Shown: positions 7,537 to 15,993 of the stretch, one piece after another
How positions within the stretch are numbered: the first letter of the stretch is position 1
How the letters are laid out: each line of letters starts with the position of its first letter
Assembly (NCBI GenBank): GCA_009699575.1
Contig: WLNY01000003.1
Location: 32,426 to 96,425, forward strand
DNA length: 64,000 nucleotides
Source: Actinomycetota bacterium
GTDB taxonomy: Bacteria; Actinomycetota; Actinomycetes; Nanopelagicales; Nanopelagicaceae
Direction of reading: 5' to 3'
Translations under genes and position numbers: made by a program
The notes under the pieces: model-generated
The model's database searches: none
Seen by the model: the letters and a program-made list of their open reading frames with translations, nothing else
Told to the model about the DNA's origin: nothing

Positions 7537-9728
7537 AGTGGAGCCACTCCTGTAATTCTGGGAATACGAAATGTCTGCATCTCACCAGTGCCGTGGTCAC
7601 GCGCGATGAGAGATCCTGCGCTTACCTTTACGGGATCGATTATCCGGTGTGAAACAGATCCATTGTTATCGGCATACCCGATCGAGAGTGATTTTTGCTC
7701 TTGAATGTATTTACTGAGTAGGTCAAGAGTTTCATTAGCAGTAGTACGAGGCAGTGCTCCGAGAGCACTCTGAGAAATATTTCTAAGAGTGCTTTGCTTT
7801 CGACTTGATTTCTCCCCGACGCGAATAGATCGTAATGCCGCTGCAAGTGTTAAATCAGTAGGTACTTCCACTTCACCAATAATCCGTGGAAGACGCGCTT
7901 TTGATTTAGCACGATTGGATCGCTGGCCTGTGAGCATTAAACCATTCTTAGATTCTACAGAAGGAAGATAACCGGCATTGCGCAAAACATTCATCACATC
8001 ATGAGCGTCCATATCGCACACCATAACTTCTGGTGCAATTCTTCTCATTCCAAGCATTTCTAAACGTTTATCGTTTGCAATCTGAGTTATAAGTGCAGGA
8101 TCTTCACAACGTACAAACGAAGAAGTATTTCCCACACGAAGTTGCCCGTGTTTTTTTGCGACATCGGTTATTAAATATTCAAGAGGTTGAGGGACTGGAG
8201 TCTTAGAAGTCTTACGAAGGAAAACAAGAATTTCGTCCCCTGTTTTTCCATGGTCAAGACCACGCCGGATAGTTTTTTCACTAAAACGATAAACAGTTGC
8301 TCCGCCGCGACTTTCAATATCTCCAATGATTGCCAGTACGGATGCAACATCGTGAACAAGTGGCCCCGGCGCGATTGCAGTGTTGTCACTTTGAATCAAA
8401 ATGTGATCAACAGGGCTTGGAAGGTCTTGATCAATTGCGAGAATTTCCCCACCATCTAAGAACTCACGTCCATACTTAGAGATACAACCTTGACCGGTAA
8501 TTCCCAACCATTCTGCTTCCCGAAGAGTCCACGAAATCATTTCCTCTTGCAATCCGGGGTTACGTTTAGAGGGAGCCCACCATTGGACCAAGCTAGTGAA
8601 AGTCTTAATTTCCGGCTCGATGCCGGGGTTCTGGCTTAATAGCGAGAGAACTAATTTTCGAGTGCTTGCAGCATTCACTCGATCAAGTTCTGGTCCGAGA
8701 GCTGCAGTATTTTTTGCCTCAGCCCGCCCAACGAGTCCACTCACCCGAGATGTTGTTAACCACGGCGCGGCAAGTGCTAACCATCTATCGGATGGATTTT
8801 GAGTGAGCCAGATGTCAAAGTAATTAGTTGGCAATATTCGATCATCAGCATCGATTGTTATAAGCCCTGCTAAATAAACAAGTTCGGCTATAAATGCCGC
8901 GCAGCTTTCATCAATACCCATATGCCCGGCAATAGTTTTTAGGTCACGAACCCCAAGTCCTCCAGAACGTAAAGCATCGGCAGGTTCCTCTGCCCAAAAT
9001 TCAAGTGCTTCGTCAGCCCAACGCAATATGGTTGCAATATTTGCAACAGCAGCAAGTTCAATATTCTTTACATCACGCTTAAGCCCTTCAATGACAGGCG
9101 GTGTAACTTGTCTATGAGCATGGACTTTGCCACCTCGAAGATGTATTCCCACCTCTCGCGGCAGAATTACCGTTCTTTGATCAAGTGGCACAAGAAAATT
9201 TTCCTTCAATAGCCAGGCAACGCCTGGACCAGGATCTCGAATATCTCCAACGCTTCCACGCGGAGGACCCCAAATAAGTCTCTCCAAAACTTTTTTCGCA
9301 GATTCAGGTGCTTCATCTATTTTCTTCAATGACAGCTTTGCCATCGAAGCAGGCCCAAGTCCGGCAGCTTCATTTCCAAGAACTTCTCGAAGCGAATTTG
9401 GAAGTCGAAGCCCATCATCTGATGGATACATCAATCCACGTTCAATTAATTGGGGGATAACAAAATTAGCTGCCTTTTCTGTCAAGGCAACAACATTTTT
9501 TTCTGCAAAAGGTTCATGCAATACAGCAGCAGCTTCCAACACTTGAAAATGCCATTGATTTAAAGTGTCCAGCGCGCGCGCCACACTCGGGGCGCTACAC
9601 GCGCGAACGGCAAGAGATGCGATATCTGGCGGAACGGGTGAGACTAAATCGGGCCTTGCTTGAAAAAGCGCTAAAAGGCCAGCGTCATCTAAGCCACGAA
9701 GGTAGTCGGAGAATGAACGCGTTTCCAT
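7533..9728 (-). CDS. Helicase-associated domain protein, partner of XPB
   Basis: A 731-residue protein of the actinobacterial family found next to the XPB helicase gene (Rv0862c next to Rv0861c in M. tuberculosis). It starts with the family-typical segment SDYLRGLDDAGLLALFQARPDL. Several winged-helix-like segments follow. The middle part (about 420-560, from HILIQSDNTAIAPGPL) matches the helicase XPB/Ssl2 N-terminal domain found in this family, and a WYL-like C-terminus appears around 665-725 (LSIGYADNNGSVSHRIIDPV). The protein has no helicase motifs, so it is probably an accessory or DNA-recognition subunit for the helicase two genes downstream; this is inferred from conserved neighbourhood. 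A TAATGT box lies 9 nt before the ATG, with no Shine-Dalgarno. Confidence 0.85.
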   Translation of the reverse strand: METRSFSDYLRGLDDAGLLALFQARPDLVSPVPPDIASLAVRACSAPSVARALDTLNQWHFQVLEAAAVLHEPFAEKNVVALTEKAANFVIPQLIERGLMYPSDDGLRLPNSLREVLGNEAAGLGPASMAKLSLKKIDEAPESAKKVLERLIWGPPRGSVGDIRDPGPGVAWLLKENFLVPLDQRTVILPREVGIHLRGGKVHAHRQVTPPVIEGLKRDVKNIELAAVANIATILRWADEALEFWAEEPADALRSGGLGVRDLKTIAGHMGIDESCAAFIAELVYLAGLITIDADDRILPTNYFDIWLTQNPSDRWLALAAPWLTTSRVSGLVGRAEAKNTAALGPELDRVNAASTRKLVLSLLSQNPGIEPEIKTFTSLVQWWAPSKRNPGLQEEMISWTLREAEWLGITGQGCISKYGREFLDGGEILAIDQDLPSPVDHILIQSDNTAIAPGPLVHDVASVLAIIGDIESRGGATVYRFSEKTIRRGLDHGKTGDEILVFLRKTSKTPVPQPLEYLITDVAKKHGQLRVGNTSSFVRCEDPALITQIANDKRLEMLGMRRIAPEVMVCDMDAHDVMNVLRNAGYLPSVESKNGLMLTGQRSNRAKSKARLPRIIGEVEVPTDLTLAAALRSIRVGEKSSRKQSTLRNISQSALGALPRTTANETLDLLSKYIQEQKSLSIGYADNNGSVSHRIIDPVKVSAGSLIARDHGTGEMQTFRIPRITGVAPL

Positions 9729-9737
9729 AACTTGTCT

Positions 9738-9743
9738 ACATTA
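9738..9743 (-). promoter_or_regulatory. Predicted -10 box of the helicase operon
   Basis: TAATGT on the minus strand lies 9 nt before the ATG at 9728. It fits TANNNT and leaves room for a leader of about 2-3 nt. The whole three-gene unit down to 4791 has no other intergenic space for a promoter. Confidence 0.45.
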
Positions 9744-9795
9744 CTAGTGCAGTGCCTTGATTGCCCAATCAAAGTTTTAGTGCAGTGAATAATTT

Positions 9796-10563
9796 CTATC
9801 GTTTGCGCTTACGAGGCACAAGCCAAATGCCTGCAGCGGCTAATCTGGAAACCGCAGGCCCGATAATTCTGTTGATATAGCGTAAACGCCTGAAATCATG
9901 GATTGGCCATCCTTCACCTAATGCGCGCAAGTTCAATGCAGCATCTGGATTAATTGCGGTGGGGTGACCAACAGCTTCCAGCAATGGAAGATCATGATGG
10001 CTATCGGAATACGCGTAACACGTAGATAAATCAAAACCTTTTTCTTTTGCCAACTTTTCAATCGCAATTGCTTTTTCGCGACCGTGCAAAAGGTTTCCAG
10101 ACATCTCACCGGTATAAAAACCATCCTTAACTTCTGCCTTGCTTCCTATTGCTCCGGTAAATCCGAGATTGTGTGCAATGAGAATTGCCATATCTTCCGG
10201 TGCAGCAGTCACTAGCCAGACTTCTTCGCCATTACTGAGGTGTTTTTGTGCAATATCAATAGTTCCTTGCCAGCAGGCAGGCGAGACATACTCATCATAA
10301 ATTTCTTGCGCAATCGTATGAATATCTTCAACTTTATGTCCGCCAATGAAACCAGTTGCTGCATCCTGAAATCGTTTAATCTCTTCCTTATTCTCTTTGC
10401 CCGTTAAGCGAAATCTCAGATTGGCTAATACAAAGCGGGAAATATCAGCTTTCGTAAAGAACCCACGCTGATACATGCCACGCCCCAGGAAGTAGAGGGT
10501 GGAACCTCGTATGAGCGTGTTATCAACGTCGAAGAAGGCAACTCGTTTCGGTGTGAGTGCCAT
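9796..10563 (-). CDS. HAD-IB family phosphatase (SerB-like)
   Basis: A 255-residue haloacid-dehalogenase superfamily phosphatase, subfamily IB. Motif I is FFDVDNTLIRGST (nucleophile DxD), motif II the VTAAPEDM stretch, and motif III/IV is YSDSHHDLPLLEAVG with the conserved D-D pair. A helical cap lies between residues 20 and 90. The subfamily includes phosphoserine phosphatases and acyl/phospholipid phosphatases; mycobacterial SerB1 lies in the same neighbourhood. The C-terminus is strongly basic (RRLRYINR, then VPRKRKR), which may favour membrane or nucleic acid association. It is divergent from the histidine phosphatase gene. A TAAGGT box lies exactly 6 nt before the ATG, which predicts a leaderless transcript. 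Confidence 0.85.
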   Translation of the reverse strand: MALTPKRVAFFDVDNTLIRGSTLYFLGRGMYQRGFFTKADISRFVLANLRFRLTGKENKEEIKRFQDAATGFIGGHKVEDIHTIAQEIYDEYVSPACWQGTIDIAQKHLSNGEEVWLVTAAPEDMAILIAHNLGFTGAIGSKAEVKDGFYTGEMSGNLLHGREKAIAIEKLAKEKGFDLSTCYAYSDSHHDLPLLEAVGHPTAINPDAALNLRALGEGWPIHDFRRLRYINRIIGPAVSRLAAAGIWLVPRKRKR

Positions 10564-10569
10564 GTGCCT

Positions 10570-10575
10570 ACCTTA
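10570..10575 (-). promoter_or_regulatory. Predicted leaderless -10 box of the HAD phosphatase
   Basis: TAAGGT on the minus strand is followed by AGGCAC (6 nt) and then the ATG at 10563. A -10 hexamer ending at -7 puts the transcription start on the A of the ATG. It faces the equally spaced promoter of the divergent gene at 10602. Confidence 0.55.
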
Positions 10576-10601
10576 GCGATTCAAGATGGTTTTTAACGCT
10601 T

Positions 10602-10607
10602 TATGCT
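10602..10607 (+). promoter_or_regulatory. Predicted leaderless -10 box of the ccs/res operon
   Basis: TATGCT is followed by TAGCGT (6 nt) and then the ATG at 10614, so transcription should start on the start codon. No Shine-Dalgarno is present. It would drive the histidine phosphatase and the overlapping cytochrome c maturation genes. Confidence 0.55.
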
Positions 10608-10613
10608 TAGCGT

Positions 10614-11234
10614 ATGAGTTCATCAGTACATGTAGTTCGGCACGGCGAAGTTGAGAACCCCCAAAAGATTCTTTATGGGCGCCAGCCCGGATGGAGACTC
10701 TCAACTCGAGGCCAAGAAATGGCGCACGTTCTTGGAGAATGGTCAAGAAGTGTTGACGTGGGAGCACTCCATGTCTCTCCTCTTCAGAGAGCGCAAGAAA
10801 CAGCCGCACCAATTTCAGCTGCTAATAACATTGCGATCACAACAGATGAAAGACTTATCGAAGCTGCCAATATTTTTGAAGGCAAACCATTTGGTATCGG
10901 TGATGGCGTTTTGAAGCACCCATCAGCGTGGAAACATTTGTACAACCCATGGAAACCTTCATGGGGCGAGCCTTACGAGGAGCAAATCAATCGTATGCTC
11001 GCAGCGGTTTTTGCAGCGCGTGATGCAGCGCAGGGTAAGGATGCAATTGTTGTTTCTCATCAATTACCTATTTGGATTTTGCGTAGCGCAGTAGAAGGAC
11101 GAAGACTCCTTCACGACCCACGAAAGCGGGAGTGCACCTTAGCTAGTGTGACAAGCCTGCATTTTGATGACGAAGGGATGATTACTGGTACGAGCTACAC
11201 CGAACCAGCACGTCATTTATTACCCAAGAAATGA
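10614..11234 (+). CDS. Histidine phosphatase family protein
   Basis: A 206-residue member of the phosphoglycerate-mutase-like histidine phosphatase superfamily. The catalytic motif is VVRHGEVENP (R-H-G with the phospho-accepting His), and the second conserved His lies in VSHQLPIW. The partner Arg and Glu are in the LSTRGQEMA and EAANIFEG regions. It is the first gene of the cytochrome c maturation operon and overlaps the thioredoxin-like gene by 4 nt. The same order (histidine phosphatase, thioredoxin, ccdA, resB, ccsA) occurs in mycobacteria (Rv0525-Rv0529). Substrate unknown. Confidence 0.88.
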   Translation: MSSSVHVVRHGEVENPQKILYGRQPGWRLSTRGQEMAHVLGEWSRSVDVGALHVSPLQRAQETAAPISAANNIAITTDERLIEAANIFEGKPFGIGDGVLKHPSAWKHLYNPWKPSWGEPYEEQINRMLAAVFAARDAAQGKDAIVVSHQLPIWILRSAVEGRRLLHDPRKRECTLASVTSLHFDDEGMITGTSYTEPARHLLPKK

Positions 11235-11767
11235 AGAAGAAGATCACGGCTATAGCAATCGCTACGCTCTTTCTAAGTAGTTGTGGTGGTGGCACGTCTT
11301 CAACACAGGAAACTTTTGTTTCAGGTAATGGAACTGTTACTTATATAAAAGCTAATCAAAGAGTCAACGCCCCAAAACTTAATGGTATGACGCTTCGAGG
11401 AACAAATTTTTCATTCACTCCAGGGAAAATTGCAGTAGTAAATGTTTGGGCTTCTTGGTGTGCTCCTTGCAGAGCCGAAGCGCCAACGCTAGTTGCCCTT
11501 TCACAGAAATATCCAGAAACAACTTTTATTGGAATTCTCACACGTGACAATCTGGCAACCGCTGAAGCATTCCAGCGCAGGTTTTCTCTGCCGTATCCAA
11601 CTCTCATTAATGATGCTGTTTTAATTGAATTTCGCGACTCTCTTCCTGCTAATGCAATTCCATCGACAGTCGTCATAGATAAAACGGGCAAAGTTGCTGC
11701 CCGAATTTCTGGGGAAGTAACCGTTGCGGGTTTATCAGAAATTATTGAAAGACTTAGTGCCGAATGA
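11231..11767 (+). CDS. TlpA/ResA-like thiol-disulfide lipoprotein
   Basis: A membrane-anchored extracytoplasmic thioredoxin-fold protein that keeps apocytochrome c haem-binding cysteines reduced. The N-terminus is a lipoprotein signal (KKKITAIAIATLFLSSCGGG) with the lipobox cysteine at residue 18. The redox motif is WASWCAPCRAEAP (CAPC), and the cis-proline segment ANAIPSTVVID follows. Length 178 fits ResA/TlpA proteins. It overlaps its neighbours on both sides by 4 nt. The position directly before ccdA, which supplies electrons across the membrane, supports a role in cytochrome c assembly. Confidence 0.9.
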   Translation: MKKKITAIAIATLFLSSCGGGTSSTQETFVSGNGTVTYIKANQRVNAPKLNGMTLRGTNFSFTPGKIAVVNVWASWCAPCRAEAPTLVALSQKYPETTFIGILTRDNLATAEAFQRRFSLPYPTLINDAVLIEFRDSLPANAIPSTVVIDKTGKVAARISGEVTVAGLSEIIERLSAE

Positions 11768-12489
11768 GAGATTTTATCGTAGAACAAATACTTAGCGGAT
11801 ACCTGATCACCGCATTTCCTATTGCCATTATTGCTGGATTAATTTCTTTCTTATCACCATGTGTTTTGCCGCTTGTGCCAGGATATCTTTCCTTTGCAGC
11901 AGGATTTTCTAAAAGCCGCGGTAGAGTTTTATTGGGATCAGTGCTCTTTGTTTTTGGATTCACAATTCTATTCGTATCCTATGGCGCTCTTTTTGGTGGA
12001 ATTGGAGAGCTAATTGCAACAAATGAAACTCTAATCACCCGGGTACTTGGTGTCTTTACAATTTTCTTAGGGATTATTTTTCTCGGAAAATTTCCACTAG
12101 CACCGACGTACCGTCCAAAAATGTCTACAACGGGAGGACTGGTGGGAGCTCCTTTCCTTGGATTCCTCTTTGGGATTGGCTGGACTCCATGCATTGGTCC
12201 AGCACTTGCAGCGGTTGAAACACTAGCGTTCCAAGAATCCTCAGCAGTACGAGGAGCTCTTTTATCCTTTGGCTACTGCATCGGATTAGGTGGCCCGTTC
12301 ATTGCATCAGGACTGTTCCTTGATCGATCTGAAATATTGCGTCGTTTTATCGTGAAGCGTGGAAATATTATTTCAATAGTTGGTGGAACACTTCTCATCA
12401 TCATTGGCACCCTCCAGCTATTTGGAATTTGGAGCGATGTCATGGCAACGATGCGTTCCTGGATTTCAGATTTTATTCCGGTGATTTAG
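11764..12489 (+). CDS. ccdA: Cytochrome c biogenesis protein CcdA
   Basis: A six-helix membrane protein of the DsbD-transmembrane family (241 residues) that carries electrons from cytoplasmic thioredoxin to the extracytoplasmic ResA-like protein. The two transmembrane cysteines are visible in the conserved contexts SPCVLPLVPGYLSF and GWTPCIGPALA. It overlaps the upstream lipoprotein gene by 4 nt, and its stop shares one base with the proposed GTG start of resB. Placement in the res/ccs order supports the specific assignment over a general DsbD homologue. Confidence 0.93.
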   Translation: MRDFIVEQILSGYLITAFPIAIIAGLISFLSPCVLPLVPGYLSFAAGFSKSRGRVLLGSVLFVFGFTILFVSYGALFGGIGELIATNETLITRVLGVFTIFLGIIFLGKFPLAPTYRPKMSTTGGLVGAPFLGFLFGIGWTPCIGPALAAVETLAFQESSAVRGALLSFGYCIGLGGPFIASGLFLDRSEILRRFIVKRGNIISIVGGTLLIIIGTLQLFGIWSDVMATMRSWISDFIPVI

Positions 12490-13958
12490 TGGAGCAGCAA
12501 ATAATTCCCGAAATTGGATCCCTAGGTCTACTTCGATTTGTTTGGCGTCAACTAACAAGCATGCGCACCGCACTTGTTTTATTGATGTTATTAGGAATAG
12601 GGGCGATTCCGGGTTCGCTCATTCCGCAGCGCTCACAAAATCCAATGGAAGTATCAAAATATTTTACCGATTCACCAACACTTGCTACCTGGATGGACCG
12701 CTTCTCCCTCTTTGATGTATACGCATCACCTTGGTTTAGCGCCATTTATATACTTCTTTTCATATCCCTTATTGGATGTGTGCTCCCACGGACGTTTGAA
12801 CTTTACAAAGCATCACGCGCGTTGCCACCAGAAACCCCTAAGAACTTATCTCGTCTCGAGTTTTACCAAGCCTGGGAAGGCAATGGATCTGAATTAGAAC
12901 TAGCAAGTACCTGGTTTCAAAAGAATCACTTCAGGATTCGTATCAGTGATGGATCACTCTCAGCCGAAAAAGGGTTTTTACGCGAAACTGGCAATTTATT
13001 CTTTCATCTTGCCTTAATTCTTATTTTGATTGGAGTGAGCCTTGGCTCACTTTATGGAATGAAAGGCGATGCAATAGTAAATAAAGGTGAGAGATTTATT
13101 AACACACCAACTAGTTTTGATTCCATTACATATGGAAAACTCTTTAATGAATCATCATTATCACCGTTTAGTATCACGGTAGAGGATTTCATAGCTAAAT
13201 ACGATCCCGTGACAAATGCTCCCAAAGATTATGTTTTAACCGTTTCTGTAATTTCAAAACCTGGTGCAACGCCAGAACTAAAAACAGTTCGCGTTAATAG
13301 TCCATTAACTTTTGGATCTACACGCGTATATTTGCAAGCAAATGGTTATTCTCCAGTTGTCACAGTGCGCGATTCGACCGGTGCAGTTGCACTGCAAGGT
13401 CCCATTCCTTTTTTGCCCCAGGACGGAAATCTACGTTCTATCGGAGCAATTAAAGCGCCCGATGCGATTCCTCAAGTTGGATTTGTTGGATCTTTCCTGC
13501 CGACTTATGAAAGATCTAAAGGCAATGGCGCGATTTCAGTTTTCCCAGAGCCCCTAGACCCGCGCCTTCTTTTATCTGTATGGCTTGGTGACTTAGGTCT
13601 AGATTCAGGCCGACCACAATCCGTGTATCGCATTGATACGAGTGTTATGCGCCAAATTGGATTAAAGGCTCTAAAACCTGGTCAAACATTTACCTATACA
13701 GGGGGCTCAATCACATTCGAGGGATTTCTTCCGTGGGTCAATTTGCAGGTAGTTCGAGATCCCGGGAAGAGTTACGCGCTCGCTGGAGGTATTGTTGCCA
13801 TCCTTGGACTACTGGCATCGCTTTTCGCTCGTCGCAGACGAATCTGGATTCGAATCAATGGTTCTCAAATAGAAGTCGCAGGTCTTGCCAAAAATGGTGC
13901 GCCAGGGCTTCACGATGAAATTGCAGAATTTGTTACTGCGATAAAAGGAGAGAAGTAA
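12489..13958 (+). CDS. resB: Cytochrome c biogenesis protein ResB
   Basis: ResB/Ccs1 family membrane protein (489 residues from GTG 12489). With CcsA it exports haem and ligates it to apocytochrome c. Four transmembrane helices are visible: near 31-50, 75-95 and 160-180, and a last one (YALAGGIVAILGLLASLF) near 440. A large extracytoplasmic loop of about 250 residues lies between the last two. The frame is open back to 12429 inside ccdA, but the GTG at 12489 overlaps the ccdA stop by one base and gives a normal cytoplasmic N-terminus (VEQQIIPEIGSLGLLRFVWR). The stop is followed at once by the ccsA start. Confidence 0.9.
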   Translation: MEQQIIPEIGSLGLLRFVWRQLTSMRTALVLLMLLGIGAIPGSLIPQRSQNPMEVSKYFTDSPTLATWMDRFSLFDVYASPWFSAIYILLFISLIGCVLPRTFELYKASRALPPETPKNLSRLEFYQAWEGNGSELELASTWFQKNHFRIRISDGSLSAEKGFLRETGNLFFHLALILILIGVSLGSLYGMKGDAIVNKGERFINTPTSFDSITYGKLFNESSLSPFSITVEDFIAKYDPVTNAPKDYVLTVSVISKPGATPELKTVRVNSPLTFGSTRVYLQANGYSPVVTVRDSTGAVALQGPIPFLPQDGNLRSIGAIKAPDAIPQVGFVGSFLPTYERSKGNGAISVFPEPLDPRLLLSVWLGDLGLDSGRPQSVYRIDTSVMRQIGLKALKPGQTFTYTGGSITFEGFLPWVNLQVVRDPGKSYALAGGIVAILGLLASLFARRRRIWIRINGSQIEVAGLAKNGAPGLHDEIAEFVTAIKGEK

Positions 13959-14873
13959 TTGTCACAAACATGGGCCTATCTCTCTAATTATCTCGTTTAC
14001 TCCGCAATGGGCGTTTACACCCTTTCTTTTTTTGCTCATGCGTATGAAACAGCTTGGGCCGTGCGGACACCAGAATCTTCAGATTCCACCGAAGGGAATC
14101 TTCTGACCAAAACACTTGACTACAAGCGCACCGAAAAAGTTGCTCGCATCGCAACGGCATTTATGATTTTAGGTTTTATTCTTTTATTTGCAGGAGTTAT
14201 AGCGCGAGGAGTTTCTGCTGGCCGAGTTCCATGGGGAAACATGTATGAGTTTTCGATAACTGGAGCACTCGCTTTTTCTGGTGCATATTTAGGAGCACTT
14301 CGGAAATACGATCTTCGATGGCTCGGACTTTTTGTTTCAATATCAGTTCTGCTAACTCTCGGAACAGCTGTCGCGGTTTTGTACCGACCAAGTGCGCCGC
14401 TTGTTCCAGCTCTTAAATCAACCTGGCTCGTTATACACGTTTCAGCAGCAATAATTTCTGGCGGAGTATTTTTATTAGCAAATGTTGTTGCAGCTTCTTA
14501 TCTTTATCTTGAAAACATGGAGAGCAAAGGTGGCCGTAAAGAATGGGCAAAGCGCCTACCTGCTCTTGAAGTCCTCGACCAACTTTCCTATCGTCTTGTT
14601 GCATTTGTATTCCCACTCTGGACCTTCGCCGTAATTGCCGGCGCAATTTGGGCAGAGAGCGCGTGGGGACGTTATTGGGGTTGGGATCCTAAAGAAACGT
14701 GGGCTTTCATTACATGGGTGGCCTACGCCGCATATTTACATGCGCGCGTAACGGTGGGATGGCGTGGAAAAAAAGCAGCGTGGCTTTGTATATTTGCTGG
14801 TTCAACTTTTCTTTTTAATTACATTTATATAAATGTTTGGGGTACAGGCAAGCACACGTATTCAGGACTTTAA
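13959..14873 (+). CDS. ccsA: Cytochrome c synthase component CcsA (ResC)
   Basis: Polytopic membrane protein (304 residues) of the CcsA/CcsB/ResC haem-handling family. The tryptophan-rich haem-binding WWD signature is WGRYWGWDPKETWAFITW near the C-terminus, and conserved external histidines are visible (VIHVSAAI, GKHTYSG). The start is TTG, placed directly after the resB stop, with AGGAGAG 7-13 nt upstream. The 3' end overlaps the convergent small membrane protein gene by 4 nt. It is the last gene of the operon that began at 10614. Confidence 0.93.
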   Translation: MSQTWAYLSNYLVYSAMGVYTLSFFAHAYETAWAVRTPESSDSTEGNLLTKTLDYKRTEKVARIATAFMILGFILLFAGVIARGVSAGRVPWGNMYEFSITGALAFSGAYLGALRKYDLRWLGLFVSISVLLTLGTAVAVLYRPSAPLVPALKSTWLVIHVSAAIISGGVFLLANVVAASYLYLENMESKGGRKEWAKRLPALEVLDQLSYRLVAFVFPLWTFAVIAGAIWAESAWGRYWGWDPKETWAFITWVAYAAYLHARVTVGWRGKKAAWLCIFAGSTFLFNYIYINVWGTGKHTYSGL

Positions 14874-15124
14874 ATACTGCGCAAGAAATCTGGATTGTCA
14901 TCCGGTGGAATAATTTTACGAGGACCCGGGCGGCCAAGCCCTGGATTCTTTGGTCGACCAAAGAACCAGTATGCGACGGCACCGATAATCCCGATAAAGA
15001 AAATCAAGAGCAACCATGCCCACTTAGGCATCGAACGCATGGCATCTTGTTCTGTTCGCGCACAATCTACAAAAGCATAAATTGTAAAAGCCGCCATCAG
15101 AATCAAGGGCAAATAACGAAGCAT
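14870..15124 (-). CDS. Small PLDc_N-domain membrane protein
   Basis: An 84-residue protein with two transmembrane helices (LRYLPLILMAAFTIYAFV at 2-19 and WAWLLLIFFIGIIGAVAYWF near 35-54), joined by the DCARTEQDAMRSMPKW loop. It then has a short polar tail (FGRPKNPGLGRPGPRK). This is the actinobacterial PLDc_N (phospholipase D N-terminal) membrane module without a catalytic domain. It follows menE-menA on the same strand after a 23-nt gap and is probably co-transcribed with them. Function unknown. Confidence 0.8.
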   Translation of the reverse strand: MLRYLPLILMAAFTIYAFVDCARTEQDAMRSMPKWAWLLLIFFIGIIGAVAYWFFGRPKNPGLGRPGPRKIIPPDDNPDFLRSI

Positions 15125-15147
15125 GGGAGAAGTCTAACTCTTATTTT

Positions 15148-15993
15148 CTAAAGTAAAAGTCCAACGGCAAAAAGGGCAGAAAATATCAGTTGTAATTTCC
15201 CAGTCTTTCCAAGGAGCGGAATCAAGGCTGATTTACTGGCTCCTTGAAGGATTGCGCGGGACAGTGAAATTGTGATTGGTAGCGCTAAGAGGGTGAGCGC
15301 AGTCCATGGTTGCAAAGTTGCAATGGCAAAAATATGGGCGGTAGCTAGAAGTGAAATATAAAGGTATCGAGCACCCCTATCTCCCAATCGCACAGCAAGA
15401 GTATTTTTTCCAACTAATTCATCTGTTTCACGATCACGCAAGTTGTTAATCGCCAAAATTGCACAGGAGAGAGAACCCATAGGGATTGCAATAAGTAAGG
15501 AAGTCAGAGTTACGTGCTGAGTTTGGACATAGTAAGTACCTATCGTTGCAACTAATCCAAAGAAAACAAATACAGAAAGGTCACCCAATCCAAGATAACC
15601 ATAAGGATTTTTTCCACCCGTGTAACCCCATGCTGCCGAAATTGCGAGTGCTCCGATGGCAATGAGCCAGAGCGAAGTCTGCAGCGCAAGAATAAATCCG
15701 ATACATGCTGCTAATAGAAAAGATAGAATCGCAGCGTTTCGCACTTGTATTGCAGAAGCGCTTCCAGATGCGACCAACCTGAGGGGACCGATGCGATTAT
15801 CGTCGGTTCCCTTAATTCCATCGGAATAATCATTTGCAAAATTGACGCCAATTTGAAGGGCAAGACTTACACACAGCGCCAACAAGGCGCGAAACAAATT
15901 CCAGTCATGACCTGCAAGTGCTGTGGCAACCACTATCGGCGCTACCGCTGCGGGAAGAGTGCGTGGCCGTGCTCCTGAAATCCATTTATTCAC
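15148..15993 (-). CDS. menA: 1,4-dihydroxy-2-naphthoate polyprenyltransferase
   Basis: Integral membrane UbiA-family prenyltransferase (281 residues, about eight helices) that attaches the polyprenyl tail to 1,4-dihydroxy-2-naphthoate to give demethylmenaquinone. The first Asp-rich motif is NFANDYSDGIKGTDDNRIGP and the second is NNLRDRETDELVGKNTLAVR; both bind Mg-diphosphate. It overlaps menE by 4 nt, so the two are translationally coupled. The tail substrate is probably made by the polyprenyl diphosphate synthase at 38.2 kb. Confidence 0.95.
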   Translation of the reverse strand: MNKWISGARPRTLPAAVAPIVVATALAGHDWNLFRALLALCVSLALQIGVNFANDYSDGIKGTDDNRIGPLRLVASGSASAIQVRNAAILSFLLAACIGFILALQTSLWLIAIGALAISAAWGYTGGKNPYGYLGLGDLSVFVFFGLVATIGTYYVQTQHVTLTSLLIAIPMGSLSCAILAINNLRDRETDELVGKNTLAVRLGDRGARYLYISLLATAHIFAIATLQPWTALTLLALPITISLSRAILQGASKSALIPLLGKTGKLQLIFSALFAVGLLL

